Origin: Jiella pelagia
GTDB taxonomy: Bacteria; Pseudomonadota; Alphaproteobacteria; Rhizobiales; Rhizobiaceae
Assembly: GCF_026898155.1 (NCBI RefSeq)
Contig: NZ_CP114029.1
Span: forward strand, 1,557,501-1,621,500
DNA length: 64,000 nucleotides
Direction: 5' to 3'
Position numbers and translations under genes: made by a program. The notes below the pieces were generated by a model, which saw nothing but the letters and a program-made list of their open reading frames with translations, did no database searches and was not told the origin of the DNA. Below are positions 37,427 to 47,370 of the stretch, piece after piece (position 1 is the stretch's first letter; every line of letters starts with the position of its first letter).

Positions 37427-38674
37427 TCAGAACAGCTCCAGCTGCGGTCCCTGACGCTTTGCCTTCGGCAGGAAGCGCTCCTTCAGCTTCTCCCCGTCGG
37501 TCAGTGCGCCCGGCGACCAGTCGAGCGCCGTGACGAACGGCCGCACCTTGTCGATCGACTGGCAAAGCCGGGCGACGTCGTCGAGCCGCAGCGTGCGGTG
37601 CCTCCGGGTCGACAGGATGCGTTTCACCGCCCGGGTGCCGAGGCCGGGCACGCGCAGGAGCATCTCGCGGTCGGCGCGGTTGATGTCGACGGGAAAGCTT
37701 TCGCGGTTCCTCAGCGCCCAGGCGAGTTTCGGATCGACGGCGAGATCGAGCATGCCGCCCTCCCCGCCCGAGACGATCTCGGCACGCTGGAACCCGTAGA
37801 AGCGCATCAGCCAGTCGGCCTGGTAGAGCCGGTGCTCGCGCATCATCGGCGGTTTGGCCAACGGCAGGCGGCTGGAAGAGTCCGGGATCGGCGAGAAGGC
37901 CGAGTAATAGACCCGGCTGAGGCGATAGTTGCCGTAAAGGTTTTCCGAGCGGATCAGCACGTCATCGTCGGTGGAAGCGTCCGCACCGACGATCATCTGC
38001 GTCGATTGTCCGCCCGCCGAGAAACGCTGCGGCTTCGTCCGGTCCCGCTTCTCGCCCTTGTGCTCCTCGATCTTGGCCCGCAAGTGCCCCATCGAGCGGC
38101 GGATGTCGCGCGCGTCCTTTTCCGGCGCCAGGGCCGACAGCGTCACGTCGGTCGGCATCTCGATGTTGACCGACAGGCGATCGGCGAAGATGCCGGCCTC
38201 CTCGAGGAGCGCCGGCGAGGCGTCGGGGATCGTCTTCAGGTGGATGTAGCCGGAGAAGTTCTCCTGAAGGCGCAGCTTCCTTGCGACGCGGACCATCTCC
38301 TCCATCGTGTAGTCGGAATTCCTGATGATGCCCGACGAAAGAAACAGTCCCTCGATGTAGTTGCGGCGGTAGAAATTCATCGTCAGCGCGACGACCTCGT
38401 CGACGCTGAAGCGCGCCCGCTCGACGTTCGAGGACGAGCGGTTGATGCAGTAGACGCAATCGTAGATGCAGAAATTGGTCAGGAGGATCTTCAGGAGCGA
38501 GATGCACCGACCGTCGGGCGCATAGGCATGGCAGATGCCGGAGCCCTCGGTCGAGCCGATGCCCTTCGACTTGACGGAATTGCGTCCGGCAGCGCCGCTC
38601 GACGCGCAGGAGGCGTCGTATTTCGCGGCATCCGAGAGGATCGCGAGCTTTCGGCGGAGATCGAGTGTGGCCAT
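37427..38674 (-). CDS. Radical SAM protein, putative DNA modification/repair (TIGR03916 type)
   Basis: 415 residues. The iron-sulfur motif CIYDCVYC (C-x3-C-x2-C) lies near residue 70 within LLKILLTNFCIYDCVYCINR. Middle parts (GYIHLKTIPDASP, SGGQSTQMIVGA) fit the family, and the C terminus has a helix-hairpin-helix DNA-binding segment (RADREMLLRVPGLGTRAVKRIL). The family is usually encoded beside a UdgX-type uracil-DNA glycosylase; no such gene flanks it here. Function is unproven. The ATG is used; a GTG one codon upstream is possible. Confidence 0.85.
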   Translation of the reverse strand: MATLDLRRKLAILSDAAKYDASCASSGAAGRNSVKSKGIGSTEGSGICHAYAPDGRCISLLKILLTNFCIYDCVYCINRSSSNVERARFSVDEVVALTMNFYRRNYIEGLFLSSGIIRNSDYTMEEMVRVARKLRLQENFSGYIHLKTIPDASPALLEEAGIFADRLSVNIEMPTDVTLSALAPEKDARDIRRSMGHLRAKIEEHKGEKRDRTKPQRFSAGGQSTQMIVGADASTDDDVLIRSENLYGNYRLSRVYYSAFSPIPDSSSRLPLAKPPMMREHRLYQADWLMRFYGFQRAEIVSGGEGGMLDLAVDPKLAWALRNRESFPVDINRADREMLLRVPGLGTRAVKRILSTRRHRTLRLDDVARLCQSIDKVRPFVTALDWSPGALTDGEKLKERFLPKAKRQGPQLELF

Positions 38675-38783
38675 CACCTCCAGTTAGCGTTCGCGAAACG
38701 TTCCTTCCAGCGAATTCCTCGTGAACGGCCGCTGCGTTTTGTCGCGGGCCGGCCGCGACCCGCGCCGCCCTGTCAACGCCTCC

Positions 38784-39363
38784 TCACCGTGCCATCCCGT
38801 GATACGCCGCGTTCGGCCGCATGTCGGTCGCGGAAGCCACCCGGTTCGACATGGCGAAGAAACCCGCCGTCTGCGCAATGTCGAAGATCGCCCGGTTGGA
38901 GAAGCCGGCGTCGCGCAAGGCCTGCCGATCGCTCTCGAGGATCGTGTCAGGCCGCTCGGTAAGCTTGGTGACGAAATCCAGCATCGCGGTGCGTCTCGCA
39001 TCAAGGCCGGCGGCGCGCCAGTTCTGGGCGATCGTCTCTGACATAATCGGGTCGCCGGAGAGTTCGCGCAGGGCCGCCCCATGGGCGGCGAGGCAGTAGT
39101 GACAGTGATTGATCGCCGAGACGGCGACGGCGATGATCTCCCGGTCGAGCTTGGAGAGCCTCGCTGTCGGCCAGCATCACCTCGTTGTAGAAGCGCGAAA
39201 ACGCTTCGAGCTTGGCCTCGTCGAAGGCATAGGCGAGGAGAACGTTCGGCACGAGGCCGAGCTTTTCCTCGCACTTGTCGAAATAGGCCTTGGTGCGGTC
39301 CGACATCGGGTCGGCAAGGCCGAGATCGAGAGCCGTCACGGCTGCGTCGCGTCTGGTGGTCAT
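38784..39363 (-). CDS. Carboxymuconolactone decarboxylase/AhpD-like peroxidase-related protein, apparent frameshift
   Basis: Two frames carry one protein: MTTRRDAAVTALDLGL...FYNEVMLADSE, then LSKLDREIIAVAVSAINHCHYCLAAHG with the AhpD-type CxxC redox motif (HCHYC), then a helical C terminus to HGMAR. The join is repaired by deleting one base at GAGCCTC (39156-39162), giving about 192 residues. Proteins of this group reduce peroxides or act on cyclic lactones; substrate unknown. GGGAGA precedes the start. Probably intact in the cell. Confidence 0.8.
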
Positions 39364-39461
39364 ATGCAATCTCCCATGACGGGGCGGTCGAAGTCTCGCA
39401 TAGGCTTGCCCCTCCCCTATCATTGGGCGCACGAAGCGGGGCGCCAAGAGGAGGGTCGATC

Positions 39462-42400
39462 ATGCATGAGGACACAGGGCCGGAAAAGACGGCGATCATC
39501 GACGACGTGGCAAGAGCCATCGGCGAAGACGGCGCCGGGGCGAAACTCGCCCCGCTGTTGTTCGCCCGTCCGCCCGTCGAGGACCTCAAGGCTTTCGACA
39601 CCGCGGCGCTCGTCGCCGCCGCGCTCGCCGGCGCCAAGGCCCTCGCCGCCCATCGGCCGGGCGAGCCGCTGGTCTGGATCGACCGGCCGGAGGACTTCCG
39701 GCGCAATGGCGCGGCACAGGAACTCATTACCATCGTCTCGGACGACATGGCCTTCCTGTTCGATTCCCTGACCGCCGAGATCGCCGAGCGGGCGAACGAG
39801 ATCCACTACATTTCCCACCCGATCATCGACGTCACCCGCGGCGACGACGGGAGCCTGACCGACTTCTCTGCTTCACGGCCCGGCGAGGAGACAAGAGCGG
39901 GAACGCGCCGCACCAGCGTCATCCAGTTCGCCGTCGATCCCATGGCCGGCGGCGATCCGGGTTCGGGCCTCTCCGAGGCGCTGGAGAAGATCCTCGCCCA
40001 GGTTTTCGACGCCAACCGCGATTTCCAGGTGATGCGCCAGCGGGTCGACCGCGCCGTTGTGGATCTGACGAACCGCGCCGAGACGCTGCCGGAGGCCGAG
40101 CGGCCGGGCGCGATCGAGGTTGCGCGGCTGCTCGAATGGCTGCGCGACGACAACTTCATCTTCCTCGGCACCTGCGACTACGACTATTATGGCGAGCGTG
40201 ACGGCGAGGAACTCGAGCGACGGCAGAGCGAGGCGCTCGGTATCCTGTCGGATCCCGAGATCCGCATTCTCGGCCGCCACGGCCGGCCGATGGCGACGAC
40301 GCCGGAGATCCGCAAGTTCCTCAAGGACCCCGCCCCGCTGATCGTCACCAAGGCGAATGCGCGATCCGTCGTGCATCGGCGCGCCTACATGGATTACGTC
40401 GGCGTCAAGCAATATGACGGCGAGGGCCGTCTCACCGGCGAGCTGCGCATCGTCGGCCTGTTCACCTCGACCGCCTATACCCGCTCGATCCTGACGATCC
40501 CCTATGTCCGGCAGAAGGCCGAGACGGTGCTCGCCAATTCCCGCTTCCACAGGCAGTCCCATTCCGGCAAGGCCCTGCTCAACGCGCTGGAATCCTATCC
40601 CCGCGACGAGGTCTTCCAGATCGACACCGATCTCCTCGAACGCTTCGCCGCCATCGTCGTCGAGCCTCGGCGAACGGCCGCGGGTGCGCATCCTGCCGCG
40701 CATCGACGAGTTCGACCGCTTCGTCTCGATCATCGTCTACGTGCCGAGGGACCGCTACGATTCCCGCCTGAGGGAGCGCATCGGCCATCTCCTCGCGGAG
40801 GCCTATGACGGCCACGTCTCGTCCTATTATCCGGCCTTTCCCGAGGGTCTTCTCGCCCGCGTCCACATCATCATCGGACGATCCGGCGAACCCACCCCGG
40901 ATGTCGAGGTCGCAAGGCTCGAAACCCGCATCACCGAGATGGCGAAGAACTGGGAGGACGAGTTCGTCGCAGCGCTCGGCAAGGCCCGTGCGCCGAGCCA
41001 CCACCAGCGCTTCGCCAGCGGCCTGCCGGGCAGCTATCGCGACGGCGTCTCGCCGATCGAGGCGGTGCGGGATGTCGCGGTCATCGACAGGCTGTCCGAG
41101 GACGAGCCGCTGTTCGTCGATTTCTACCGGCGCGACGGCGACGCCGAGGACACGGTGCGGCTGAAGATCTACCATCTCGGCCAGGCGGTGGCGCTGTCGA
41201 CGCGGGTGCCGATTTTGGAAAACATGGGTTTCGGCGTCGTGTCCGAGCGCACATTCAGGCTCACCCGGCCGGACGGCGACGCCGTCCATCTCCACGACAT
41301 GGATCTCGTCCGGGCAAATGCCGGCCAGCCGATCCCGCTCGACGACGACGGCAAGGCGCTGGAAGACGTCTTTGGCGCGGTGTGGCGCGGCAAGATCGAG
41401 AATGACGGCTTCAACGCCCTCGTCCTCGAAGGCGGCCTCGATTTCCGCAAGGCGAACGTCATGCGGGCCTATTCGCGCTATCTGCGCCAGGGCTCGCTCG
41501 CCTATTCGCCGGACTACGTCGCCAGCGCTCTCGTCCGCCACGCCGCGATCACCGACAGGCTGTGGCGGCTGTTCGAGACGGCCTTCGATCCCAGACGCGG
41601 CGACGCGCCCGCCGACGATCCGGCGAGCGAAGCCGGCGAGATCGAGACGCGGCAACATCGGCGCGCGGTGGCGCGCGGCTGCGCCGACATCTACGACGAG
41701 ATCCTCAGCGCGCTGGACGACGTCGATTCCATCGACGACGACCGGATCGTCCGCCGCTTCCTCAACGCCATCCTCGCGACGCTGCGCACGAACTACTTCG
41801 CCGTCGACGGCATTTCGGCCGAGCCCGCTTCCGAACCCGGCGACGTCCGGCCGGCGCTGGCCTTCAAGTTCGATTCCGGCGCCGTCGAGGGCCTGCCGGC
41901 GCCGGTGCCGTTCCGGGAGATCTTCGTCTTCGACGCCCGCGTCGAGGGTGTCCATCTGCGCTTCGGCTCGGTCGCCCGCGGCGGCCTCAGATGGTCGGAC
42001 CGGGCGCAGGACTACCGCACGGAGGTGCTCGGCCTCGTCAAGGCACAGCAGGTGAAGAACGCCGTCATCGTGCCGGTCGGGGCAAAGGGCGGCTTCTATC
42101 CCAAGCGCCTGCCCGACGCCTCCCAGCGCGACCAGTGGTTCGCCGCCGGCCGCTCGGCCTATGTCGTGTTCATCGCCTCGCTCCTGTCGGTGACGGACAA
42201 CATCGTCGGCGACGGCGTCGTCGCCCCGGGCGAGATGCGCCGCTACGACGGCGACGATCCCTACTTCGTCGTCGCCGCCGACAAGGGCACCGCCACCTTC
42301 TCCGACACCGCCAATGCGATCGCCCAATCGGAGGACTTCTGGCTGGACGATGCGTTCGCCTCGGGTGGATCGGCGGGCTACGACCACAAGGCCATGGGCA

Positions 42401-44379
42401 TCACCGCGAGAGGCGCCTGGGAAGCGGTGAAGCGGCACTTCCGCGAGATCTCGCGCGAAAACGGCGCCGAGGGCGCCTGGGACATCCAGAGCGAGCCCTT
42501 CACCGTCACCGGCTGCGGCGACATGTCCGGCGACGTCTTCGGCAACGGCATGCTCCTGTCGCGCAACACGCGGCTGATCGCCGCCTTCGATCACCGCGAC
42601 ATCTTCATCGACCCGAACCCCGACGCGGAAGCCTCCTTCGAGGAGCGCAAGCGTCTCTTCGCGCTCGCCCGCTCCTCCTGGCGGGACTACGACGACGCCA
42701 AGATCTCCGCCGGCGGCGGCGTCTTCTCGCGGCGCGACAAGGTGATTCACCTGTCCGACGAGGCGGCCGCCGCCATCGGCTACGACCGCAGGAGCGGAAC
42801 GCCGACCGAAATCATCGGCGCGATCCTCAAGGCGCCGGTCGATCTTCTCTGGTTCGGCGGCATCGGCACCTATGTGCGCGCGAGCGGCGAAAGCAACGCC
42901 GATGTCGGCGACCGCTCGAATGACGCGTTGCGCGTCACCGCCGAGGACGTCCGGGCGAAAGTCATCGGCGAAGGCGCCAATCTCGGCGTCACCCAGAAGG
43001 GCCGGATCGAATTTGCCCGCAAGGGCGGCCGGATCAACTCCGACGCCATCGACAATTCCGCCGGCGTCAACACCTCCGACGTCGAGGTCAACATCAAGAT
43101 CGCCCTGAAGAGCGCGATGAGCGACGGCCGGCTGTCGCGCGCGGATCGCAACGCGCTCCTGGCGGCCATGACAGACGAAGTCGCCGATCTCGTGCTGGAG
43201 AACAATTACGACCAGTCGCTGGCGATCTCGCTCGAACAGCGCGCCGGCGTCTCCGCCCTGTCGCTCCAGTCCCGCTTCATGACGGTGCTGGAAACGGCGG
43301 GCCATCTCGACCGGACGGTCGAGACACTCCCGGGCGAAGGCGCCATCGCCGACCTGCGCAGCACCGGCCAGGGGCTGACGAGGCCGGAGATCGGCGTGCT
43401 GCTCGCCTATGCCAAGATCACCCTCTTCACCGAGATCGTCGAAAGCGACCTGCCGGACGATCCCTATCTGGAAGACCGGCTGCACGATTACTTCCCCGTG
43501 CCGATGCGCCGCGACTTCTCCCGCGACATCAAGGGCCACCGGCTCGCCCGCGAGATCATCGCGACGGTGCTCGCCAACGAGATCGTCAACCGCACCGGGC
43601 CAACCTTCGTCACCACGGTGAAGGAATCCACCGGCTCCTCCGCCGCCGCAGTGCTCCAGGCCTTCGTCGCCGCCAAGGACGGCTTCGACATCCGCGATCT
43701 CTACGAGCGCATCGACGCGCTCGACGGGACGCTGGCGGGATCGGTACAGAACGGGCTCTACCGGGAGGTCGGCAATTTCCTGCGCCGGCTGACGCTCTGG
43801 TACGCCCTCAACGAGCCGTTCGGCTCGGGGCTCACCAGCGTTGCCATCGAAAGCCGCAATTCGCTGGACCAGCTGAAAGGACGCCTGCGCGACATCGCGT
43901 CGGAGGCGGCGAGAGCGGAAGCAGAGCAGCGCGCGGCGGATTGGGCGCGCCAGGGTGCACCGCAGGCGCTCGCCGAGGACATCGCCCTCTTGCCGCTGCT
44001 GGCGCTCATTCCCGACATCGCCGCCGTCTCGCGCCAGACGGGGCGGCCGCTCGAAGAGACCGTCGAGTGCTATTTCGCCGTCACGAGACTGTTCGAGATC
44101 GGCCGGATCGAGGCGGCGCTGTTCCGCTTCGAATCGAGCGACTACTTCGAGACGCTGGCTTTGCAGCGGGCTGAAAGCCAGATCGCCCGGGCAAGGCGCC
44201 AGTTGACGGAGGCAACGCTGAAGAGCGGCGAAGCGCCGGACGACTGGGCGCGGCAACGTTCCGCCACCGTCGACCGGGTCCGGGCGCAACTGGTCTCGCT
44301 GGCCGGCAGCGGCGAAACCTCGGTCGCACGGCTCACCGTCGCGGCCGGACTGTTGTCCGACCTCGCCGCGCAGGTCTGA
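39462..44379 (+). CDS. gdhB: NAD-specific glutamate dehydrogenase, large type, apparent frameshift
   Basis: About 1638 residues after repair. The first 400 residues (MHEDTGPEKTAIIDDVARAIG...) end at AAIVVE; the rest continues LGERPRVRILPRIDEFDRFV in the next frame. One extra C at GAGCCTC (40662-40668) explains the break. The catalytic region includes KAQQVKNAVIVPVGAKGGFYPKRLP and GDMSGDVFGNGMLLSRNTRLIAAFDHRDIFIDP, diagnostic of the 180-kDa NAD-GDH family that oxidises glutamate to 2-oxoglutarate and ammonia. AGAGGAGGG precedes the ATG. Likely intact. Confidence 0.88.
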
Positions 44380-44390
44380 TCGACCCGCAT

Positions 44391-44420
44391 AAAAAGACGG
44401 CCGGCGCCAGCGGCGCCGGC
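44391..44420 (-). terminator. Terminator of the 44-residue protein gene
   Basis: Perfect nine-base stem GCCGGCGCC/GGCGCCGGC with a three-base loop. On the minus strand it is followed by CGTCTTTTT, a U-rich tail, so it terminates the minus-strand small gene. For the plus-strand gdhB it provides a hairpin without a U tract. Confidence 0.75.
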
Positions 44421-44427
44421 TGCGCCC

Positions 44428-44562
44428 TCACTTCTTCTTGCCGTCGTTCGACTGTGCCGTGGCGAACTTACCCGGCACAGTCGACGGCGCCGCGTCCTTG
44501 GCCTTCTTGTCGGCCTTCGGCTTGCGGGTTTCCTTGTTGCTGCGCATCTGACCCTTGGCCAT
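44428..44562 (-). CDS. Conserved 44-residue Lys-rich protein
   Basis: 44 residues (MAKGQMRSNKETRKPKADKK..., ending NDGKKK), highly basic and without predicted structure. AGAGGA lies eight bases before the ATG and a real terminator follows the stop, supporting a genuine gene. Short proteins with the MAKGQMRSNKE start occur across Hyphomicrobiales, but their function is unknown; a nucleic-acid or ribosome association is only a guess from the charge. Confidence 0.8.
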   Translation of the reverse strand: MAKGQMRSNKETRKPKADKKAKDAAPSTVPGKFATAQSNDGKKK

Positions 44563-44993
44563 TGCCGTGTTCCTCTATGGGGTTGCGATGACGAGCGTTA
44601 GCATGGGGCGAAACGGAAGACGCGAGAAATTCTCGTGAGCGACGGCGGCAGAGCCGTGCGAAAACAGTTGCTGCGATGTCCAGTCGATGAGTTGGTCGTG
44701 AGACAGCAGGGAAATTCCGTTCCAGCGTCGCGAACGACATCTGTGTACGCCCCCGAAGAAGCAAGAGGTAAATTTGGGTATTGGCGTAGTCGGGTGCTTC
44801 CATCTGTCCGGCCTCAGCTTTCCACCCATCCCAGACGATCATCCGAGGTGCGGAACATCTATCTCACTCCCGCTCGACCGTCGGGCGCCGGTCGGAAGCC
44901 AGACGCCAGCGCCCCAAACCATCACCGCTTGCCCCGGCCCCGAAATCGTTGCACCTAGCTTCCTCGCTGCGGCGCGGGACGGGGACCTTGCAC
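44563..44993. other. Divergent intergenic region with a 13-base palindrome
   Basis: Region of 431 bases between the small basic-protein gene (minus) and the MFS transporter (plus). It holds a palindrome CGAGAAATTCTCG at 44623-44635, about 60 bases upstream of the small gene and a candidate operator. No other gene is supported. Confidence 0.4.
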
Positions 44994-46409
44994 GTGACAT
45001 CGGATCATCTGACGCGCGACCCGCGCTCGGCCCTGCGGCGACCCGGCGTCTGGGGCTGGATGGCCTTCGATTTCGCTGCGCAGCCGTTCTTCACCGTCGT
45101 CATCACCTTCGTCTTTGGGCCCTATTTCGTCTCGCAGCTCGCGAGCGACCCGGCGACGGGGCAGGCCTGGTGGAGCCTTGCGGCGACGATCGCCGGCGTC
45201 ATCGTCGCGCTCGGCTCGCCGTTTCTGGGCGCCGTCGCCGACCGGGCGGGGCCGCGAAAGCCTTGGATCGCCTTCTTCGCCGCCTTCAAGATCGCCGCGC
45301 TCTGCCTCTTATGGTTCGCGGCGCCCGGCTCGCCGCTGGTCGTGGCGGTGCTGCTCGTCGTCGTCGCCAGCGTCGCGGCGGAGTTTTCCATCGTCTTCAA
45401 CGACGCGATGATGCCGCGGCTCCTCAATAACCGCGAGATCGGCCGGGTGTCGAATATCGCCTGGGGCATCGGCTATGCCGGCGGCATCGTCTTTCTCGTC
45501 GGCGCACTGGCCTTCCTGGCCGGTTCGCAGGAGACCGGCCGAACGCTGCTCGGCCTTGCGCCCCTCTTCGGGCTCGATCCGGCGGCCGGCGAAGGCTCCC
45601 GCGCGACGGCGCCGCTGGCGGCGCTGTGGTATCTCGTCTTCATCCTGCCGATGTTTTTCCTGACGCCGGACCGGCCGCGCGGCGAAAGGGTCGCCGCCTC
45701 CGTTCGCAAGGGCCTCGGCGACCTTCTCGCCACCTTCCGCGAGATCCGGCAGCGCAAGCCGCTGTTCCAGTTCCTCATCGCGCGGATGATCTATCAGGAC
45801 GGGGTGAACGCCCTCGTCGTCCTCGGCGGCGCCTTCGCCGCCGGCATGTTCGGCTGGACCCTGACCGAGAGCGGCCTGTTCGGCATCATCCTCAACGTCG
45901 TCGCCATCCCGAGCTGCTTTGCCGCCGGCATGCTCGACGCCCGGTTCGGCTCGAAAGCCGTGGTGACGATGGCGATCCTGTGCCTGTCGGCTGCGACGAT
46001 CGGCATCATCTCGACCAGCCCGGATTCCGCGCTCTTCGGCTTCCTCACCTTCGCACCGCCGGACGGGGGCGGCGGCGTCTTCGCCAGCGGCGCGGAGAAG
46101 AGCTACATCGTCTTCGGCCTGCTCATCGGCCTTGCCTTCGGCCCGATCCAGGCGTCGTCCCGGTCCTGGATGGCGAAATCCGTCACGCCCGACGAGGCCG
46201 GCCGCTATTTCGGCTTCTATGCCTTCATCGGCCGGGCAACGTCGTTTCTCGCGCCCGCCGCCGTCGCCGGGGCGACGGCGCTCGCGGCGCAGAACTTCGA
46301 TCCGATCGCCGCCTCGCGGATCGGCATGGCGAGCCTGATCGTGTTCTTCGTGGTGGGTTTTGTGCTCGTCTGGCGCACGCCCGGCCCGCCGGAGACAAAC
46401 CGCAGCTAG
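44994..46409 (+). CDS. MFS transporter, UMF1/Atg22-like
   Basis: About 471 residues and 12 hydrophobic segments. The N-terminal PGVWGWMAFDFAAQPFFTVVITFVFGPYF and the long central loop match the UMF1 (Atg22-like) branch of the major facilitator superfamily. The start is taken as GTG at 44994, giving a usual short cytoplasmic N terminus; an earlier TTG at 44949 is less likely. Substrate unknown; eukaryotic relatives export amino acids from vacuoles. Confidence 0.82.
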   Translation: MTSDHLTRDPRSALRRPGVWGWMAFDFAAQPFFTVVITFVFGPYFVSQLASDPATGQAWWSLAATIAGVIVALGSPFLGAVADRAGPRKPWIAFFAAFKIAALCLLWFAAPGSPLVVAVLLVVVASVAAEFSIVFNDAMMPRLLNNREIGRVSNIAWGIGYAGGIVFLVGALAFLAGSQETGRTLLGLAPLFGLDPAAGEGSRATAPLAALWYLVFILPMFFLTPDRPRGERVAASVRKGLGDLLATFREIRQRKPLFQFLIARMIYQDGVNALVVLGGAFAAGMFGWTLTESGLFGIILNVVAIPSCFAAGMLDARFGSKAVVTMAILCLSAATIGIISTSPDSALFGFLTFAPPDGGGGVFASGAEKSYIVFGLLIGLAFGPIQASSRSWMAKSVTPDEAGRYFGFYAFIGRATSFLAPAAVAGATALAAQNFDPIAASRIGMASLIVFFVVGFVLVWRTPGPPETNRS

Positions 46410-46481
46410 CAAATGCTCTCGAAAGGCAGGGTCAGCCCTGGCAAGCGCTCATCGGCGACAAGATGCAGCAGCTTGGCCCAG

Positions 46482-47360
46482 TTACTGCGAGGGCGAGGCT
46501 GCGGCGCTGATCCGGCCTGCGCCGCCCCTGCCCTTCAGCCGGCTCTCGAGTTGATGCTCGATCGCCCGCTTGGCTTCGTCGCGCAGGCCCTCGGTCGCCA
46601 TCAGGATCTCGTGGGATCGCATGAAGTCGAGAACGCCATAGGCAGATACGGCTGGGCGAAAGAGCAGATCGGGCGGCGAGATCCTGACCTTGAGGTCGAT
46701 GATCGACTGCATGGTCAGCTGCGACGCGCCGATCATCGCCTGCATCGGCGTCGGCATGCGGTTGACGTCGCCGTCCGGCCCGCCATTGACGTCGACCGCG
46801 ACGATGAAATCGGCTGTGCCCTTCAATCGGTCGAACGGCAGCGGATTATAGATGCCGCCATCGACGAGCAGCCGCCCGTCGCGCCGGACCGGGCGGAAGA
46901 TCGCCGGGATCGCCGCCGAGGCGGCGATGGCGCTGCGCAGATCACCGCTGTGGAGTTCCAGCTCCGTCCGGGCGTAGAAATCCGTCGCCATGACGCCGAG
47001 CGGGATCTTCAATTCCGCGAAGGTCAGTGGCACGTCCGGTGGCATGAAGGCCATGATCACGCGGCGGGCGTTGAGCTGGCCGATGCGAAAGCCGCCGTCG
47101 CTGAGGAATTCCTGCAGCGACACCGGCCTTGTCTGCCACAGCCTGCCGATAACGATGCGCGGTGAGGTGAAACAGTCGAGCATGTAGGCGCGGATGTCGC
47201 GGGCGGCCATGCCGCCGGCATATCCCGCCCCGATGATCGCGCCGATCGACGAGCCGGTGATGCGAACCGGCTTGATGCCGAGATCGTCCAGCGCTTCGAG
47301 AACGTGGATATGAGCGAGGCCCCGTGCGCCACCGCCGCCGAGGGCAAGGCCGAGCCGCAC
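46482..47360 (-). CDS. Patatin-like phospholipase (RssA-like)
   Basis: About 292 residues with the patatin core: GLALGGGGARGLAHI (oxyanion hole), nucleophile motif GSSIGA and the dyad aspartate in VDGGIYNPLP. The family has lipid acyl hydrolase activity; this group (NTE/RssA) is usually cytoplasmic or membrane-associated. The start is taken as GTG at 47360, just after the M16 gene stop with GGCGG upstream; upstream in-frame codons lie inside the M16 gene. Confidence 0.83.
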   Translation of the reverse strand: MRLGLALGGGGARGLAHIHVLEALDDLGIKPVRITGSSIGAIIGAGYAGGMAARDIRAYMLDCFTSPRIVIGRLWQTRPVSLQEFLSDGGFRIGQLNARRVIMAFMPPDVPLTFAELKIPLGVMATDFYARTELELHSGDLRSAIAASAAIPAIFRPVRRDGRLLVDGGIYNPLPFDRLKGTADFIVAVDVNGGPDGDVNRMPTPMQAMIGASQLTMQSIIDLKVRISPPDLLFRPAVSAYGVLDFMRSHEILMATEGLRDEAKRAIEHQLESRLKGRGGAGRISAAASPSQ

Positions 47361-47370
47361 GGGGACCGCC

